Assembly: GCA_000697665.1 (NCBI GenBank) | Contig: KL197717.1 | Span: 737,786-801,785, forward strand | Source: Jaapia argillacea MUCL 33604 | Taxonomy: Eukaryota > Basidiomycota > Agaricomycetes > Jaapiales > Jaapiaceae | Length of the DNA stretch: 64,000 nucleotides | Reading direction: 5' to 3' | Shown here: positions 25,057-37,388 of the stretch, piece after piece | Position numbering within the stretch: the stretch's first letter is position 1 | Layout: every line of letters begins with the position of its first letter | Position numbers and translations under genes: made by a program | Notes under the pieces: model-generated | Database searches by the model: none | Told to the model about the DNA's origin: nothing | Seen by the model: the letters and a program-made list of their open reading frames with translations, nothing else

Positions 25057-25562
25057 ATGGCAGAACACGTATCGACACGCGTAAACTCTGCCCGTCTGCC
25101 CCAATACGTCGGTCGCACTGTTCGACTAGCATGCAAGGTCTTGAAGGTCGGAAGCTCAGTCTCGTCCAGTTCCTCCGCTTGCTGAAGGGTTTGAAAATGG
25201 CTCGCAGCTTCAAGGAGAAACTGCTTTAGTAGAAGCTAGTGATGGTGGTCAGGTTCATGTTCGCCTTACCAGGGTCAGTCTCCTATTTTCTGTTCACAAA
25301 TAGTCGTCCACTTACCAACCCAAATTTGAATGTGAAGGATGCAAACGTGACGGACACGTATATCGAAGTGATCGGCAGCGTTCTTGATGAGAGCACCATA
25401 AAGATGATGGCGTGCATCAATATGGGATCTCATTTGAGTGAGTGTGCAGTCGCTATTTGCAACGGATTCATGCTTATCGATCTTGGCTTCGAAGATATGC
25501 AACTGGTGAATGACACAATAGAACTCGTCCATGACCCGCGCTTCATGGGCAGGATATTCTAA
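25057..25562 (+). CDS. RFA3: Replication protein A 14-kDa subunit (RPA3/Rfa3)
   Basis: Exons 25057-25146, 25208-25273, 25338-25437 and 25495-25562 give 107 residues, the normal size. The sequence follows the fungal Rfa3 pattern: RLPQYVGRTVRLACKVLK, then LQGETALVEASDGGQVHVRL, VTDTYIEVIGSV, MMACINMGSHL and IELVHDPRFMG at the end. It is a single OB fold. By family knowledge it forms the stable core of the RPA heterotrimer that coats single-stranded DNA in replication, repair and recombination. Every splice junction falls within a conserved block, so the model is firm although the gene is broken into four small exons. Confidence 0.93.
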
Positions 25563-25854
25563 CACAAGTCGCATTCGGCTCGTTGAGCCAACTTCCCATT
25601 GCCTATCTCCACGATGGACTTCATGGTATTGGCGGACAATTGCCTTGTATCTCTCGACCCCGCATTTAGTTGTATTCCCGTTTGTCGCTTGCCTCATCCG
25701 CAAATCCACTCACTCGCATGGCTGAACCAGTATGCAATAGGAATACATGTCTCTGAGAGTCACTCCAAAGGTCGATGTCGCTTCGATTGACATCCCGTCC
25801 ACTCCATTTCAGGTACATGACTGAAAGCCTCAACGAGCGGCAAATCGTACTACT

Positions 25855-26539
25855 TCAACGACGGCCTTCTACCATGATGACATGGTATCCAAAGTTTGTT
25901 TTCACCAGAGGTGAGAGGATGGGTTTGTCCAGCGTCGAAGGTTCTAACGCAAAGGCGGCGTCCTGGAATGGGCCCTGTGATAAGTACCACCATCAGCGTG
26001 ATGCAACATCATCTTGGGTACAACACCTTACCACCATGGACCCTCGTGTCATCCAGCCCAAGCTTCCTCCAGCTGTGTTGGTTGGAGGATCAAAGATGAA
26101 TTCAGGAAAGTGACGGAAAGTCAGCAGCCAAACGCTCACATCTCGCCTTATCCTCCGAGTATTCTGCCGCTACCTTGTCGAATCGCTCCCCTGCCTATGA
26201 GTAGAAGATGTTAGGAAGCAATATCCCCCGCAGGGACAGTAGTTGACCGATAAGATGGACCTACTTGAATCTTCTGCAATGCCTCAGTAGCTTTCGCATG
26301 CTTTTCGCAAAGGACGTGGCGAACGTTCACAGCTGTAGCGGCTTTCAGTCCGCCCTTTCCCTAACGTCTTTACTATGAGTTCATCTAGTAGTGGTTGCCC
26401 GGATGACGTGGTTCAGAAACGATACCTTTCCAGCCTTGTCACCCGAAGATGATTCTGCCTCTGCCTTTCCCCCAGCCTTCCCGCCCGCTTTCTTGCCTCC
26501 TGGTTTCTTCTCAGTTGCTCCAGCCTTCTTCGGCGCCAT
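25855..26539 (-). CDS. Parvulin peptidyl-prolyl isomerase, Par14/Pin4 type
   Basis: Exons 26539-26426, 26360-26265, 26194-26140, 26072-26032 and 25974-25855 encode 141 residues. A basic Lys/Gly/Ala-rich N-terminus of about 40 residues ([15 protein letters not shown]) precedes one parvulin domain: [56 protein letters not shown] and [12 protein letters not shown]. There is no WW domain, so this is the Par14 class, not Ess1/Pin1. Human Par14 is linked to pre-rRNA processing and chromatin, and the basic tail fits nucleic-acid binding. It is convergent with RPA3. Confidence 0.92.
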
Positions 26540-26948
26540 GTTGAATAGAGTGAATATAGACTAAGGATGGACTAACGTATCGAGAGGTCGGCACTGCTGA
26601 AGACTTCAGCGGGAAATGGTGTGATATTGGGTTGTGATACAGAGTTCACTGGCAGAAGGCCCACTGTGCTCGTTCGGAGCTGTGCACACACACACAGTCA
26701 CGGAATCCTGGTGCGGAAGCAATCTACTTTTCCCACTCTTCCTCGATTATCGAAGTTCAAGTCGCGATATCGTTAATACAACGAGTCCATATTCAAGTTC
26801 CAGAGCTTCGCGTTTCGTTCCTCTATCTGAACACTGATTCCATAGATGGGGACGCCCAGGACTTGCATCATCGATTCATCCCTGAACTTAGGCCAGCGGT
26901 CCGTAATTCGTACAAGAGTCCGGTCAACCCACTCGATGGAACAAAGAT
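26540..26948. other. Intergenic gap
   Basis: About 410 bases between the parvulin start and the stop of the first small tandem gene. It should hold the parvulin promoter. No further gene seen. Confidence 0.5.
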
Positions 26949-27476
26949 CTACTTCTTCACGGTGACTCCGAGCCCTTTGACTGGCTTGGTCAAGGGAGCA
27001 CGAGGGCCTAAGAGCTCGATATCGTCATCGTCACCATTGTCTCTACAAACAGCACCCATGAGGACGTCGACGTTCAGCATTCGAAAGAATATTCGTGACG
27101 AACCCTTCAGCTTCGGTGATCCTAGCGAGAAAGCGGGTGGTTTTTAGCGATAAAGGTGAGTGGTCCTGGTCAAGGCGACTGCAAATACTCACTTTGCATT
27201 CAATATGTCTTCCGCGACATCGACAGGAACCACTGCTGTCACCTCCGTAATCTCTGTCGTGGTGATTGTCGTGGTCTTCCTAATCGTCGTCGAAATGAGC
27301 TGCGCGGATCGAGATAGTTACTGGCCAATGTCTCACAATGTCACCGTTTCCGTCGCGGGTGCGGGGATGGCTCTTCATCAGAAGGGCGTCAATCCAAGAA
27401 AATCCAGTATCGACGGGACATGGATGACCTACTCGACTGGAGCATCGACGGAGTCAGACTTGTTGGCATCAGACAT
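26949..27476 (-). CDS. Small tandem-family protein, member a (74 aa)
   Basis: Exons 27476-27433, 27279-27193 and 27042-26949. The protein begins MSDANKSDSVDAPVE and has a threonine-rich, probably beta-forming middle (KTTTITTTEITEVTAVVPVD). It ends in an acidic run followed by IELLGPRAPLTKPVKG and a basic tail. It shares exon structure and the motif order T-rich, EV..VP.D, D(n)IE(I/L)L, PR/K..KP.KG with the next two genes on the same strand. I recognise no named family. The acidic-plus-IELL stretch resembles a SUMO-interacting motif, which is inference only. Small size, but three in-frame splice joins and two paralogues support it. Confidence 0.7.
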
Positions 27477-27754
27477 ATTTCGGAGTTGCAGTTGTAACTG
27501 TTCTATGCTTTCTGTGCAGTGCTGTGTATGTATGAGGACAAGGGAAGCGTCCAGACATGTCACATCCCTCTAACATTCATCCCCTTTGACTCCACTGCCG
27601 ACAGCGATACATCCGATGGCGAGTACGGGTCCGCGCTCAGCGGCTAATTTGATCTGATAAGGAGAAGATTGCCCTTTCAGGCGGGAGTGTCCCTGGGTGA
27701 CTATGTTCGTGAATAATCGTACAACTGTTGGAGAAAGTCGTCTCTACAAGTGCT

Positions 27755-28156
27755 CTACTTAGTATTCTTCGGTATCACAGTCCCCTTCGCGGGCTTCCGC
27801 GCGGGAGCGCGAGGTCCTAATATCTCGATATCGTCGTCGTCGTCGTCGTCGTCCCTGGGCTCATTGTCAGTGAGTAGATCTGATTTCTTCGAAGCTATAG
27901 ATTGACGAACCCTTCATTGGCGCTTGCGCTGGTCCGAAGTCTAGATGAATATGTAGCGAAATAATGAAGTGATTGGAACTCACATAATTTTCGCCGCTTC
28001 GTCTGCTGGCACTCTAACCTCCGTTATAGTCGTCGTCGTGATCTTTGTGGTGGTCCTGACGGTCCATGACATGGGACACAAGTGTGCGAAACTGCAGAGA
28101 AACACTCACAATGTTACAGGTGTCTCAATCTCCTCGGATTTGTTAGGGCCAGACAT
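27755..28156 (-). CDS. Small tandem-family protein, member b (72 aa)
   Basis: Exons 28156-28110, 28055-27984 and 27854-27755. It starts MSGPNKSEEIETPVT, followed by LTTTKITTTTITEVRVPADE, seven consecutive aspartates, then IEILGPRAPARKPAKG and the end VIPKNTK. The Asp run is encoded by a GAC/GAT trinucleotide repeat (plus-strand CGTCGT tract at about 27826-27852), so its length may vary between strains. Same exon phases as member a. Function unknown. Confidence 0.7.
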
Positions 28157-28688
28157 GACTCGAATGTGTAAGAGTAGGGGAAGGGGAAAGATGTCAGGTG
28201 AGTGCTGTGTACAAGGTTAGCTTGAGGGAAGGATCGAGGTCCCCTCAAGCGCTTGCTGTCGTCGGCGGCGGCGGCAAGTATACCCTTGGTGTGGGGGGAC
28301 CGGCGTTCAGCGGCTGATGGCATCAGATAAGGCGAAGAAGTTTGCCCAATATGTATCCCTGGGCAAAACAATGCGTATCCTTCATTCCTCCAATAGGTGG
28401 TTTCAGGCCAGGGAACCGTAAGGGAACGGCGACTTTTCCCAGCTTGATCGATACGGTGAGATTTGGCGGCTTAGACTGTTTGGTGGGCGCTTTCTGAGGA
28501 TGGGTCTTGTTGATGCCGTTTGTTCCCCTTTAACCAGGCTGGAGGCGGTCGTTCAACGTATGCTACACTTTGAATGACACGGCGTGGTGCAGTATCGAGT
28601 AGAATTAGCCGACAAGAAAAGCCAGGATATATATACAGGGCCTTCAGAAATCCAGCTTCTGCAAAGCAGATGTCCTGTCGGTATTGTT
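28157..28688. other. Spacer between members b and c of the small family
   Basis: About 530 bases. It should carry the promoter of member b and the 3' UTR of member c. I looked for a further family member and found none. Confidence 0.5.
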
Positions 28689-29195
28689 TCAACCACTGGA
28701 CTTCTTGTCTTTAGCAGCCTTTGCCGCTTTCTTAGCGTCCTTAGCCGCCTTCTTGGCAGCTTCCTCCTCTGCTTTCCTGGCCGCCTTCTCCTCCTTTTCC
28801 CTTCCGGCATCATTCGCTTTCACGTCGACGAATCCTTTCACAGGTTTTCTCTTCGGGGTTCTCTCGTCCAAGATCTCGATATCGTCATCTTCGCCTCTGG
28901 TGACCTTGTAAGCCATGGATAGTGGACGAGGCAATGGACATACTCATTGTCTACTGGAACTTTCGATATGACCTCCACGGTCGTGGTGGTGATCCTATAA
29001 CCCTCATCAGTTCGAAGGAAACTTCCCCGCCCCTCGGAGCTGAGTCCTAATTCGTACTCACTCTATGACCTTGGAATCATCCCCTTTTCCCTTGGTTTGG
29101 CTGCCGTTTAGACAGTTATGGTTTGTAGAATGTCGTGTGAAACAATGTACCTACGTCGTAGAGTTTGAGATTTCGACGGTTGCTTCAGTAGACAT
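28689..29195 (-). CDS. Small tandem-family protein, member c (112 aa)
   Basis: Exons 29195-29155, 29100-29062, 28994-28944 and 28896-28689. It starts MSTEATVEISNSTTQTKG, then EITTTTVEVISKVPVDNEG, GEDDDIEILDERTPKRKPVKG, and a long lysine/alanine/glutamate-rich C-terminus (EEKAARKAEEEAAKKAAK) that should form a charged helix. Compared with members a and b it has one extra short exon and the added C-terminal helix. The start is fixed by the shared MS(x) opening and by the exon-1 donor. Function unknown. Confidence 0.75.
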
Positions 29196-29948
29196 GGAGA
29201 GAGACGTGTGGTCAAGGAGACCGTTTAGTTGTTATGCTTATATAACTCGACATGTCCGCAGCCGCAATGGAAGGGCAACCTTTCTGGCCTTCAACATGCC
29301 GTTATGATCATACGCATGGGTCCAACAGCAAGCTTGCAGTTCTAATCGCTGAGCACCGCCTTACTGAGCACTAGGCTGTGTCGCCAAGAAATCGAGGGGC
29401 AGTGAATCGTCATGAAGTCTCGAGCCTCAGGCTGTCGAGGGTTTAGTAAAGAAATAGGGTACAGCTTGAACCGCGGAACACGACGGGGTTCGAAGGGGAA
29501 TTGCATATCAGTACAATAAACACTCCACAAAGCAGATGTATGCACTGGCCGGACATCATTTCTTGCTCAGATGGCCTCACGTACTGGTGCTGTTGTTGAA
29601 ACAAATGAAACCCCCTACCGCTGAAAATTGCGTTCCGAGCAACTCCTCCTTCTCATCGATATTTGGGAATCCGAAAGATTGGCAATGATATAAGGTTGAG
29701 CAGGACCAGAACAATCCAAACCCTCAGAGGCGATAATTTCGGGGGAACGTATTCTTACAGTGTTGGAATGCATCATCTCCAGATGAATAAAATGACTGGG
29801 CACGGCTGTGCATTCTGAATCATGGCGTTGAGTACTGTACTTCGACAAGATCACGGTCCCGCGACGGAAGTATATCCGGGTTATCATGCTGACGTAATCT
29901 ATAACCTTAATTTATCACTCGTCCACTGACCGCCACCTCTCCTGAACG
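29196..29948. other. Divergent intergenic region upstream of RLI1
   Basis: About 750 bases between member c and RLI1, transcribed away from each other. Short open frames only, with no domain or repeat seen. Presumably two promoters. Confidence 0.5.
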
Positions 29949-32355
29949 ATGGCAGACAAAATCACCCGAATCGCCATCGTCGACTCAAATCGATGTAAAC
30001 CAAAGCGATGTGCGCAAGAATGTAAGAAAGTAAGTCGCGATCCTCGATTTCTCGTCCGATTTCAATCATTCATCCCCTATGATCGCAGGGATGTCCGGTT
30101 GTGAAGATGGGTGAGTCGTCCAGACGAATCTACCTCTGGCTATCCGACTTACTTTGTCCGACTAATAGGCAAGCTGTGTATCGAGGTCAAGTCGACCGAC
30201 AAGATTGCGTATATCTCCGAGTTTCTATGTATCGGATGTGGTATCTGCGTCAAGAAGTTTGTAACTCCCGCAGCTCCTTGCTGGTCGAGATTTATGTGCC
30301 CCATCTCTACAGATGCCCCTTCGAGGCTATTGCTATCATCAACCTTCCCACCAATCTCGAAACTCAGGTCACCCATCGATATACTGCAAATGCCTTCAAG
30401 CTACACAGACTGCCTACACCCCGTCCTGGACAAGTGCTTGGTCTCGTGGGGACAAACGGTATCGGAAAGAGTACGGCTCTGAAGATCCTTGCAGGGAAGC
30501 TCAAGCCCAATTTGGGGCGTTACGATGTACGTTACGCTGCTCATCCGCTCGACTGCACCTCTCCGAACTTGCTTCCATAGGATCCTCCGGATTGGCAAGA
30601 GATCCTCAAGTACTTCCGCGGATCCGAGCTTCAAAATTATTTCACCAAAGTCTTGGAGGATAATTTGAAGGCGCTCATCAAGCCCCAATATGTTGATCAT
30701 ATCCCGAGAGCCATCAAAGGCGTCATGACCGTGTCGCAGATGCTCGATTCTAAGTTGGAGCGAGACAATAAGGAGAAGATTTGTGCGGACTTGGAGCTCA
30801 ATGAAGTTCTGGAGCGCGAGGTCAACCAGCTGTCAGGAGGAGAGCTCCAGAGGTTTGCCATTGCCATGACATGTATCCAACAGGCCGATGTGTGAGTTTT
30901 CCATTAGCCGCAGTCGTAATCGATTGCTCATACCAAATTATTGGATAGCTACATGTTCGATGAGCCCTCAAGTTACCTCGATATTCGCCAACGTTTGAAG
31001 GCTGCAGAAGTCATCCGCGAATTACTGACACCCGACAACTATGTCATCGCCGTCGAGCATGATCTGTCGGTCTTGGATTACCTTTCCGACTTCATCTGCT
31101 GTTTGTACGGCAAACCCTCAATGTATGGAGTCGTCACTATGCCGTACTCTGTGCGAGAAGGTGTGTTGGCTTTGCTCATTTACTCATCGCAGTGACCGAT
31201 CCCTCTGTAGGCATTAACATCTTCTTGGACGGTTTCATCCCAACCGAGAATCTTCGTTTCCGAGACGAATCCCTCTCCTTCAAGATGGTTGAAACCGCCG
31301 AAGAACTCGTCGTGGATAAGACCCGTCAATACGTCTACCCATCAATGACCAAAACCCTCGGTGGGTTCAAACTCACAGTCGAAGGCGGCTCTTTCACCGA
31401 TTCCGAAATCATCGTCATGCTCGGCGAGAACGGTACCGGGAAAACCACCTTGATCCGTTTACTCTGGGGTGACTCCCCCGACGTGGAGGTGGAGAGGCAG
31501 ACGTTCTCGGTATCATTGAAGCCACAAACAATTTCACCAAAGTTCCCTGGAACTGTCCGGATGTTGTTGATCAAGCAGATCAAGCAAGCGTTCATGCACC
31601 CACAGTTCCAGACTGATGTTTTAAAGCCGATGAGTTTGGATAATATTTTGGATCAGGATGTTAAGACACTTTCGGGAGGAGAGCTGCAAAGAGTTGCGAT
31701 TGTGCTTGCACTAGGTGCGTTTGATCGGTCTGGTGATCTGCGAATATACTATGCTCATTGACATCTGTGATTTAGGCAAACCGGCCAATGTCTACCTTCT
31801 CGACGAGCCTTCTAGGTACAGAGTTGCGTTTGGGTGTTCTGTAACTCGAGCTCATCCTCTCGTCCAGTTTCCTCGACTCTGAGCAACGTATCATTGCGAG
31901 CAAAGTTATCAAACGGTCGGATTCGTATCATCTCCACAACCACTCGATCTCACCTTTCCCATCAGGTTTATCCTTCACGCCAAGAAGACCGCTTTCGTTA
32001 TCGAGCACGATTTCATCATGGCTACATACCTCGCAGATCGTGTCATCGTGTTTGAGGGTAAACCTGCCATTGCCGCAACCGCTACTCCGTGAGTGGTGAT
32101 TAACTGGTTGCTTGAATATCGCGGAGTTAAACATAGGACAATCACAGCCCACAATCGCTTTTGATTGGGATGAACAAGTTTTTGTCCTCCCTCGAAATCA
32201 CCTTCCGCCGGGACCCTACCAATTTCCGCCCTCGAGTTAACAAGATGCATAGCGTAAAGGATCGGGAACAGAAGTGTGAGTACGCTTCTCTACAATTCTG
32301 GTCTAACTAACGGTATCTGGCAGCTGCCGGCAACTACTTCTTCCTTGAGGAATAA
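29949..32355 (+). CDS. RLI1: ABCE1/Rli1 ribosome-recycling ATPase
   Basis: Twelve exons: 29949-30029, 30089-30110, 30169-30256, 30313-30526, 30581-30891, 30949-31160, 31211-31714, 31776-31815, 31868-31915, 31966-32088, 32148-32275 and 32324-32355, giving 600 residues. The N-terminus carries two 4Fe-4S clusters ([28 protein letters not shown]). NBD1 has Walker [10 protein letters not shown] at about 109, LSGGELQR and [11 protein letters not shown]2 has [18 protein letters not shown] and DEPSSFLD. The essential protein splits ribosomes after termination with eRF1 or Dom34 and links Fe-S supply to translation. The start [12 protein letters not shown] is conserved. Exon 2 is only 22 nt. The junction near 32088/32148 gives PPQSLL where I expect PQSLL. 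Confidence 0.97.
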
Positions 32356-32604
32356 GTTCCATATGTCGGAGAGGTGTGTATGCCACGATATGGAGCCCGA
32401 CCTCCGTGTTGTAGGATATCTGCTGTAGCCTAAAGAGGGTCGCTAGCCAGAGTTTGGGAAGTAATTGGACAATACTGTATTAGACATATCTCACCCCACT
32501 TGCTTCTGCAACGGAAGTAGCGTATGACGAGGAGCGGAAATGAAAGGAGGACTTCGACATGCTCGAGGATTGGCATGAATGAAGTCAGGAACGCGAGCAA
32601 TCAA

Positions 32605-35600
32605 TCAGTAGTGGCCTTGTGGTGCATGACGGTATGCTTCGTTCTGCGCTGGAGTAGCGCTGAAGGATGAAAACATGGACGTATGGCTTGCAAATGGCTG
32701 GGTCAGCGGATGGGCCGAGTTGCCATTGATAGACATCGCAGCAGGGTGGTGGTGTTGGAATGAGGAGTCTGGGCGTTCGCTCACGGAGAACGGGAAGGGA
32801 TGTTGATCATGAGGTTGTGGATAGGTGGCGAACTGGGGTTGTACGAATTGCGTGAAACCATACGACGGAGCAGGAGCTGATGGGGTGTCGCCGTAGCCAC
32901 TGCCGATGGGTTGAGAGGGGAACGTATTCGATGAGGGACGGGGTTGAATATGTGGATATATCCGTAACCCAAGATCAACTGTCCCTGAGAAGTGACTTGC
33001 TGCTTCAAGAGGTCCAGGTTGGGAATGTGGTGCTGGGATGTCGTTTGCATTTCCTCTAAACCAGGCTGAGCGTTGGTCCATGATAATACTATTTCGGAGA
33101 TCGAGAACCTGTGGCCGGCTTGGTGAGGCGCGATCATTCGACACACCGCGAGTGTCGGAATCATACGAAGGGCCCGGCGTTGGTATCCCTTCGACGGGAG
33201 TACTTGCTCCTTGGGCTGGTGACATGACACCTGATCCAGGATATGGGCGATGGACGTCCTTCCAAACGTCAAGGGGAATTTCAGGGGTCGGCGAGCGTTT
33301 TGGGGCACCAGCAGCAACAGCTTCAAGGTCAAGCTCGAGAGGATTGCTCTTGTAATAATTGCTGACTTGAATGGTGGTCTGGGACGAGTCGTTAGGTCCC
33401 TGAAAACGATTTGTATGAAAACCGACAACCGACCTTGTTTGGCATTGATGCAGCAATACGTTTGAAGTCATCGCCGTGTTGAGACAATAATCTGAGAAAC
33501 AGATCTACAAGAACGGTAAGTTCAAGAAGAGACAGACAGACGCGGAGGTTACCCACTCTTATCTTCTTCCGACCACTGCACGTTGAGGGCGGCCGACTTG
33601 CGGCGACTGCTGATGTCCGTTTGTTCAATGAACCTGGTCTCACTCGTCGTGGCCGAGGCATCCTCACTGGGTACCGATGTAATAGCCTTGGATTTCCGAC
33701 CCCTCCGACCCTTCTTCACTACTTTGGGGTCAGCCTCCTGCGGACATAGGGTCAATTGAAAAATAGATAAGAGTCGCAAAACGCTCACAGTACCGTCTTC
33801 ATCGCCGTCTTCTCGCTCGTTCACTGACGTTCCTCGATTTGACCCCTTGGTACGGCGGGGCCGTTGTCGAGGCTCAGGTTCAGGGTCAGGCGTAGGGGTT
33901 GAGGTTGGGGAATCTGCCAACGATGCACCTTGGCGACGGGAAACAACAGTTTTCCGAGGATCCCCCGTTGTGGTACCCCTCTTGGGCCGTGTCGACCCGT
34001 TGGAAGCGCGAGTGTCTTGAGATACCTCTGCATCATGCTGGCGAATGTCTGTAAGAAGAGCATTTCCCTTGCCCTTCCCAGCACCCCCCTTCTTTCCTCG
34101 CTTCTTCTTGCCAGCCCCGTAACGAGTTATGGCCTTCCGAAAATCGATCTGACCCTTCTTATGCAGGTAATAGTAAGCAACACATTGGGATGTTGTCTTG
34201 TTAGGCAGATGGTCAGCAATGATGCCAAATTGCTTAGGATGGGCGGCAAACATCTCCAGCATGGTTTGCTTTTCTTCGTCTGTCCAATCGTCGAAACCGG
34301 TTCGTGGGGCGTAAAACTCTTGAGGGTCTTCCACGAGATTATTGGTGTCGTCATACAGGTAATCAACCTGGCCGTTGGTAACAGATATCATATCTGGTAT
34401 CTTGGCCGCATTCCGCATTGCCAGGTGATTCGCATCGGTCAGGTCTTCGTTCCCCAAGCTCGCGATGATCTGCTCCATCTCGAAATCCGAGCGTACTGCA
34501 TCACCCATACTGGCAGCAGATCGACGTGTCGTCCTTCCTGAAGCAGTGCCGGCCTCTTCGAGAGCGCTACTTTTCGCTTGTCGTTCGAGGCGAGAGCAAG
34601 ACTCTTGCCAAAGCTCGTCGAGTGCGAGATACTCTTGTCGAAGACGTCGAATCTTCTCGAGGCGGTCCTCTTCCTTTAGAGCAAGACGAGACCGTAGAGT
34701 CGGAGCAATCTCAGTGAAGACGTTCATCCGAGCTCGCATACGCTTCCCCTCGGCGATGAGGTGTATGACCGAGTCCGGAGACGTTGATTCGGAAGACGAT
34801 GGGGGTGGTTCCGCAATAGTCGAATTTGCCAGGAGAACTGGCTCGACACGGTCCGCCCTCGTTTGGCGATCACAGATAGAACGAGTTTTGACGATCAATC
34901 GCAACGCCTCAGCCAAGGACTGCGCGTTGGACATCCGAGTTGCTTGAGCATCTGCAGCAGGAATATTGTTTACGCTGGAGTTTGACAGTGGTTCTGGCTC
35001 CGTACCCTCCGTTTGACGTTGGACCTCATGGTGGTCAGGGGACATAACGAGAGCCACGCCAGGTTCACCAGAGGCTTCAGATGGATGACTCTTCGCATTA
35101 TCCACAGAGGCTGGTTGAAGGATCTGAGGCTGCCCCGACAGTCCGAGATCCATGGTCGCGTCCTCATCGAGGGTTTTTGGAACAACAGACATTATCGTTG
35201 CTCGAGATAATTGGTCCACAGTCGATGATGGTACTGCAACTTTCTCCGAGCTAACTTCCGTCGGCATTACGGGAGGAGCAGAGACAGTTTCCTGGGGTCG
35301 GGTAGCGTCTACACGTTCGGCTGTGAGATTCTCTGCCGAAATTGACTCGCTCGAAGCATCATCTGTCGGAATGTTAGCCTCCGGCGGAAAGAAGTGTGTT
35401 GTAGATTGTACATACTGGCGCCCTGATGCAGTTGAACTACTTCCACCGTCTCAAGGGGGGTGGGCGGTGGGGATACGAGTGAAGATTTGATGAAGTTGGT
35501 TGGTGAAAGGAGCACAGGGGGGACATCAGTGGACACCCTTCCCTCAGTCGGTGGCTTGGCTGGGACGTCAACATCCTTCGTCGATGATCTGGCGTCACCG

Positions 35601-36848
35601 GTAGCAGCCAAACTACCTTGCTGTTCGTGCATCACAAGAGGGCTGGAAGGTACATGGTCATTTTCAGGGAGGTTATGACTATTCGCCTCAGATCGCTGGC
35701 TCCGAGGGGTGGAAGCAATAGAAGAGGATTGCGATCGTGATCTCCGTCGTTTAGAAGCGGGTGAGGACGATCGGGACCTCCGCCGCTTTTGGGACGAGGG
35801 TGGAGTCGAGTCTACAGGCGATAGAGGGGGTCTTCTTGGAGTGAATGGATGTGCGGGATTAGAGAAAGAGCGATAACTGCCAGCCTCTTGAGGTAACATG
35901 TCATACCGGTGTTGTTGGACAGGAGATACGTAAGCTCGTGGGGGAGAAGGAGCAACGAAAGACCTTTCTCGAGCGGGGGGACTGACAGGATCATCCCAAT
36001 AAGCCCCAGTAGCCGAGTGAGACGGGTATGAAGGTCGGCTGTCTCTTCTGAAACTACCTGTTGTGGTGGGAGGAGACGGAAGATACCGAGGTGGATCGGA
36101 GCGAGTGGTTGATCTGGCCGAGTCCCATACACCTGTATCATCGTATGAAGGGCGGTAACTATCTCCTCTGGGGGGAAGATATCCACGTTGACCAACTGAT
36201 GGACGGGGTCGACTATCAGAATGGTACGAATCATGTCGAGAACGAGCAGGAGAGATGTCCCGAACATCCCGGTCAACATAATCGGGATAGTATCGATTGG
36301 TTGGGGGCTTCCTAAACATCTAGGTAAGCCAAGAGAATACACGAGACGGGAAAAAAGCCCACATTTCTGGACGGCCGCGACTTGGAGCATGCGTCTGCTT
36401 CCACGACTCAGACGGCTCGAACATTCGTTCAGCCATCGTCTCAGCCATTGTATCTCGTCGTCTTCGTTCCGGCCACGCATACTCCTGAGTCCTCCATGCA
36501 GAACGTCCCCAAGGGTCAGCGGGTGTAGCAGGTGTCCGAGGTTCGTATCTTTCAGGGGATGGACTGCGACTGTAGTAGGGAGCAGCGGACCAGGTGCTCT
36601 GCCGGGAACTTCCTAGCTGATCATCGCGGTAGGAAGAGCTACTAGCTTCGGGAGCGTATCTATCGTATGGACGATAAGCCCGCGATGATTCTGGTGAACG
36701 CGAATCTGGCAGAGGCGGATGGTTTATTGGTCTCTACGGACAACCGACGGGCGATGAGTGATGGGATACAGGAAGGGAGAGGGGGGCTGACTTCGTAGGA
36801 GAATGGCAGATTCTTCTGACCAGTGTAGAGATCATTTCTAGATGTCAT
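32605..36848 (-). CDS. SNT1: SANT-domain corepressor subunit, Snt1/NCoR-like
   Basis: Seven exons: 36848-36821, 36705-36363, 36311-35416, 35362-33789, 33737-33557, 33504-33434 and 33378-32605, giving 1288 residues. The N-terminal 420 residues are rich in Arg, Ser, Pro and Tyr. Coiled segments follow, then a first SANT domain at about 780-830 (DDWTDEEKQTMLEMF, CVAYYYLHKK), a basic linker (KKKRGKKGG) and a second SANT at about 1000-1050 (VQWSEEDKN, DFKRIAASMPNK, VSNYYKSN). The C-terminus is Pro/His/Gln-rich. Twin SANT domains in this arrangement mark the Snt1/NCoR/SMRT scaffold of the Set3C-type histone deacetylase complex. Exon 1 is the weakest part: its donor GTCAGA and the start are chosen by frame alone. 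Confidence 0.88.
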
Positions 36849-37388
36849 AGAACACTTGGGAAGATTCTTGGAGGGGATCCAATCGCCACAGCAATTGGGT
36901 TAAGAAAACGAAGTGGTTAGTCTTGTTTGATCAGTTTCGGAGCGAGATTTCAGTGGACTTGAGAAGCGTGGTCGTATTTCAGAGTCAAGATTAATGTATG
37001 GTCCTGGTCGGCAGAAAGGAAAAGAGACCCAGCAAAGAGAAGGCACGGAATTGCAGCACGATTGTGGTGAGTTTTGGAGGAAACACTGAGGCACGGCTGG
37101 CCAAACAGGGAGATTGTGGCACCAAGCACTGTCAAACACACTTCAAGCTCCGACTGAATAACTTGTGGACAGGGAAGAACTTGCATAAGGAAGGACTTAC
37201 GAGCCATGGACTAAGCACGGTGGCCGGAAGGATATTCAGATTGTTGAAATAAGCGTTGGTTTTCTCCAATATTCAAGCAGATGATTGACGGTTCATTTAC
37301 TAAGTATTCGATGGGTAACCAGGTCTCAGCCACAAGTTCCAAATAAGGCACGCCTAAGTCTTTAATTAGGAAATGTCTAAGGTTCACT
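36849..37388. other. Shared divergent promoter region of SNT1 and PIG-S
   Basis: About 540 bases between two divergent starts. No gene seen. Purine-rich on the plus strand near 37000-37060. Confidence 0.5.

Noticed and set aside
36311-36319. Start of the SANT corepressor at the Met of MFRKPPTNRYY
   Set aside because: That ATG overlaps the 3' end of an intron; two upstream exons join in frame at 36363/36311 and extend the protein by about 120 residues.
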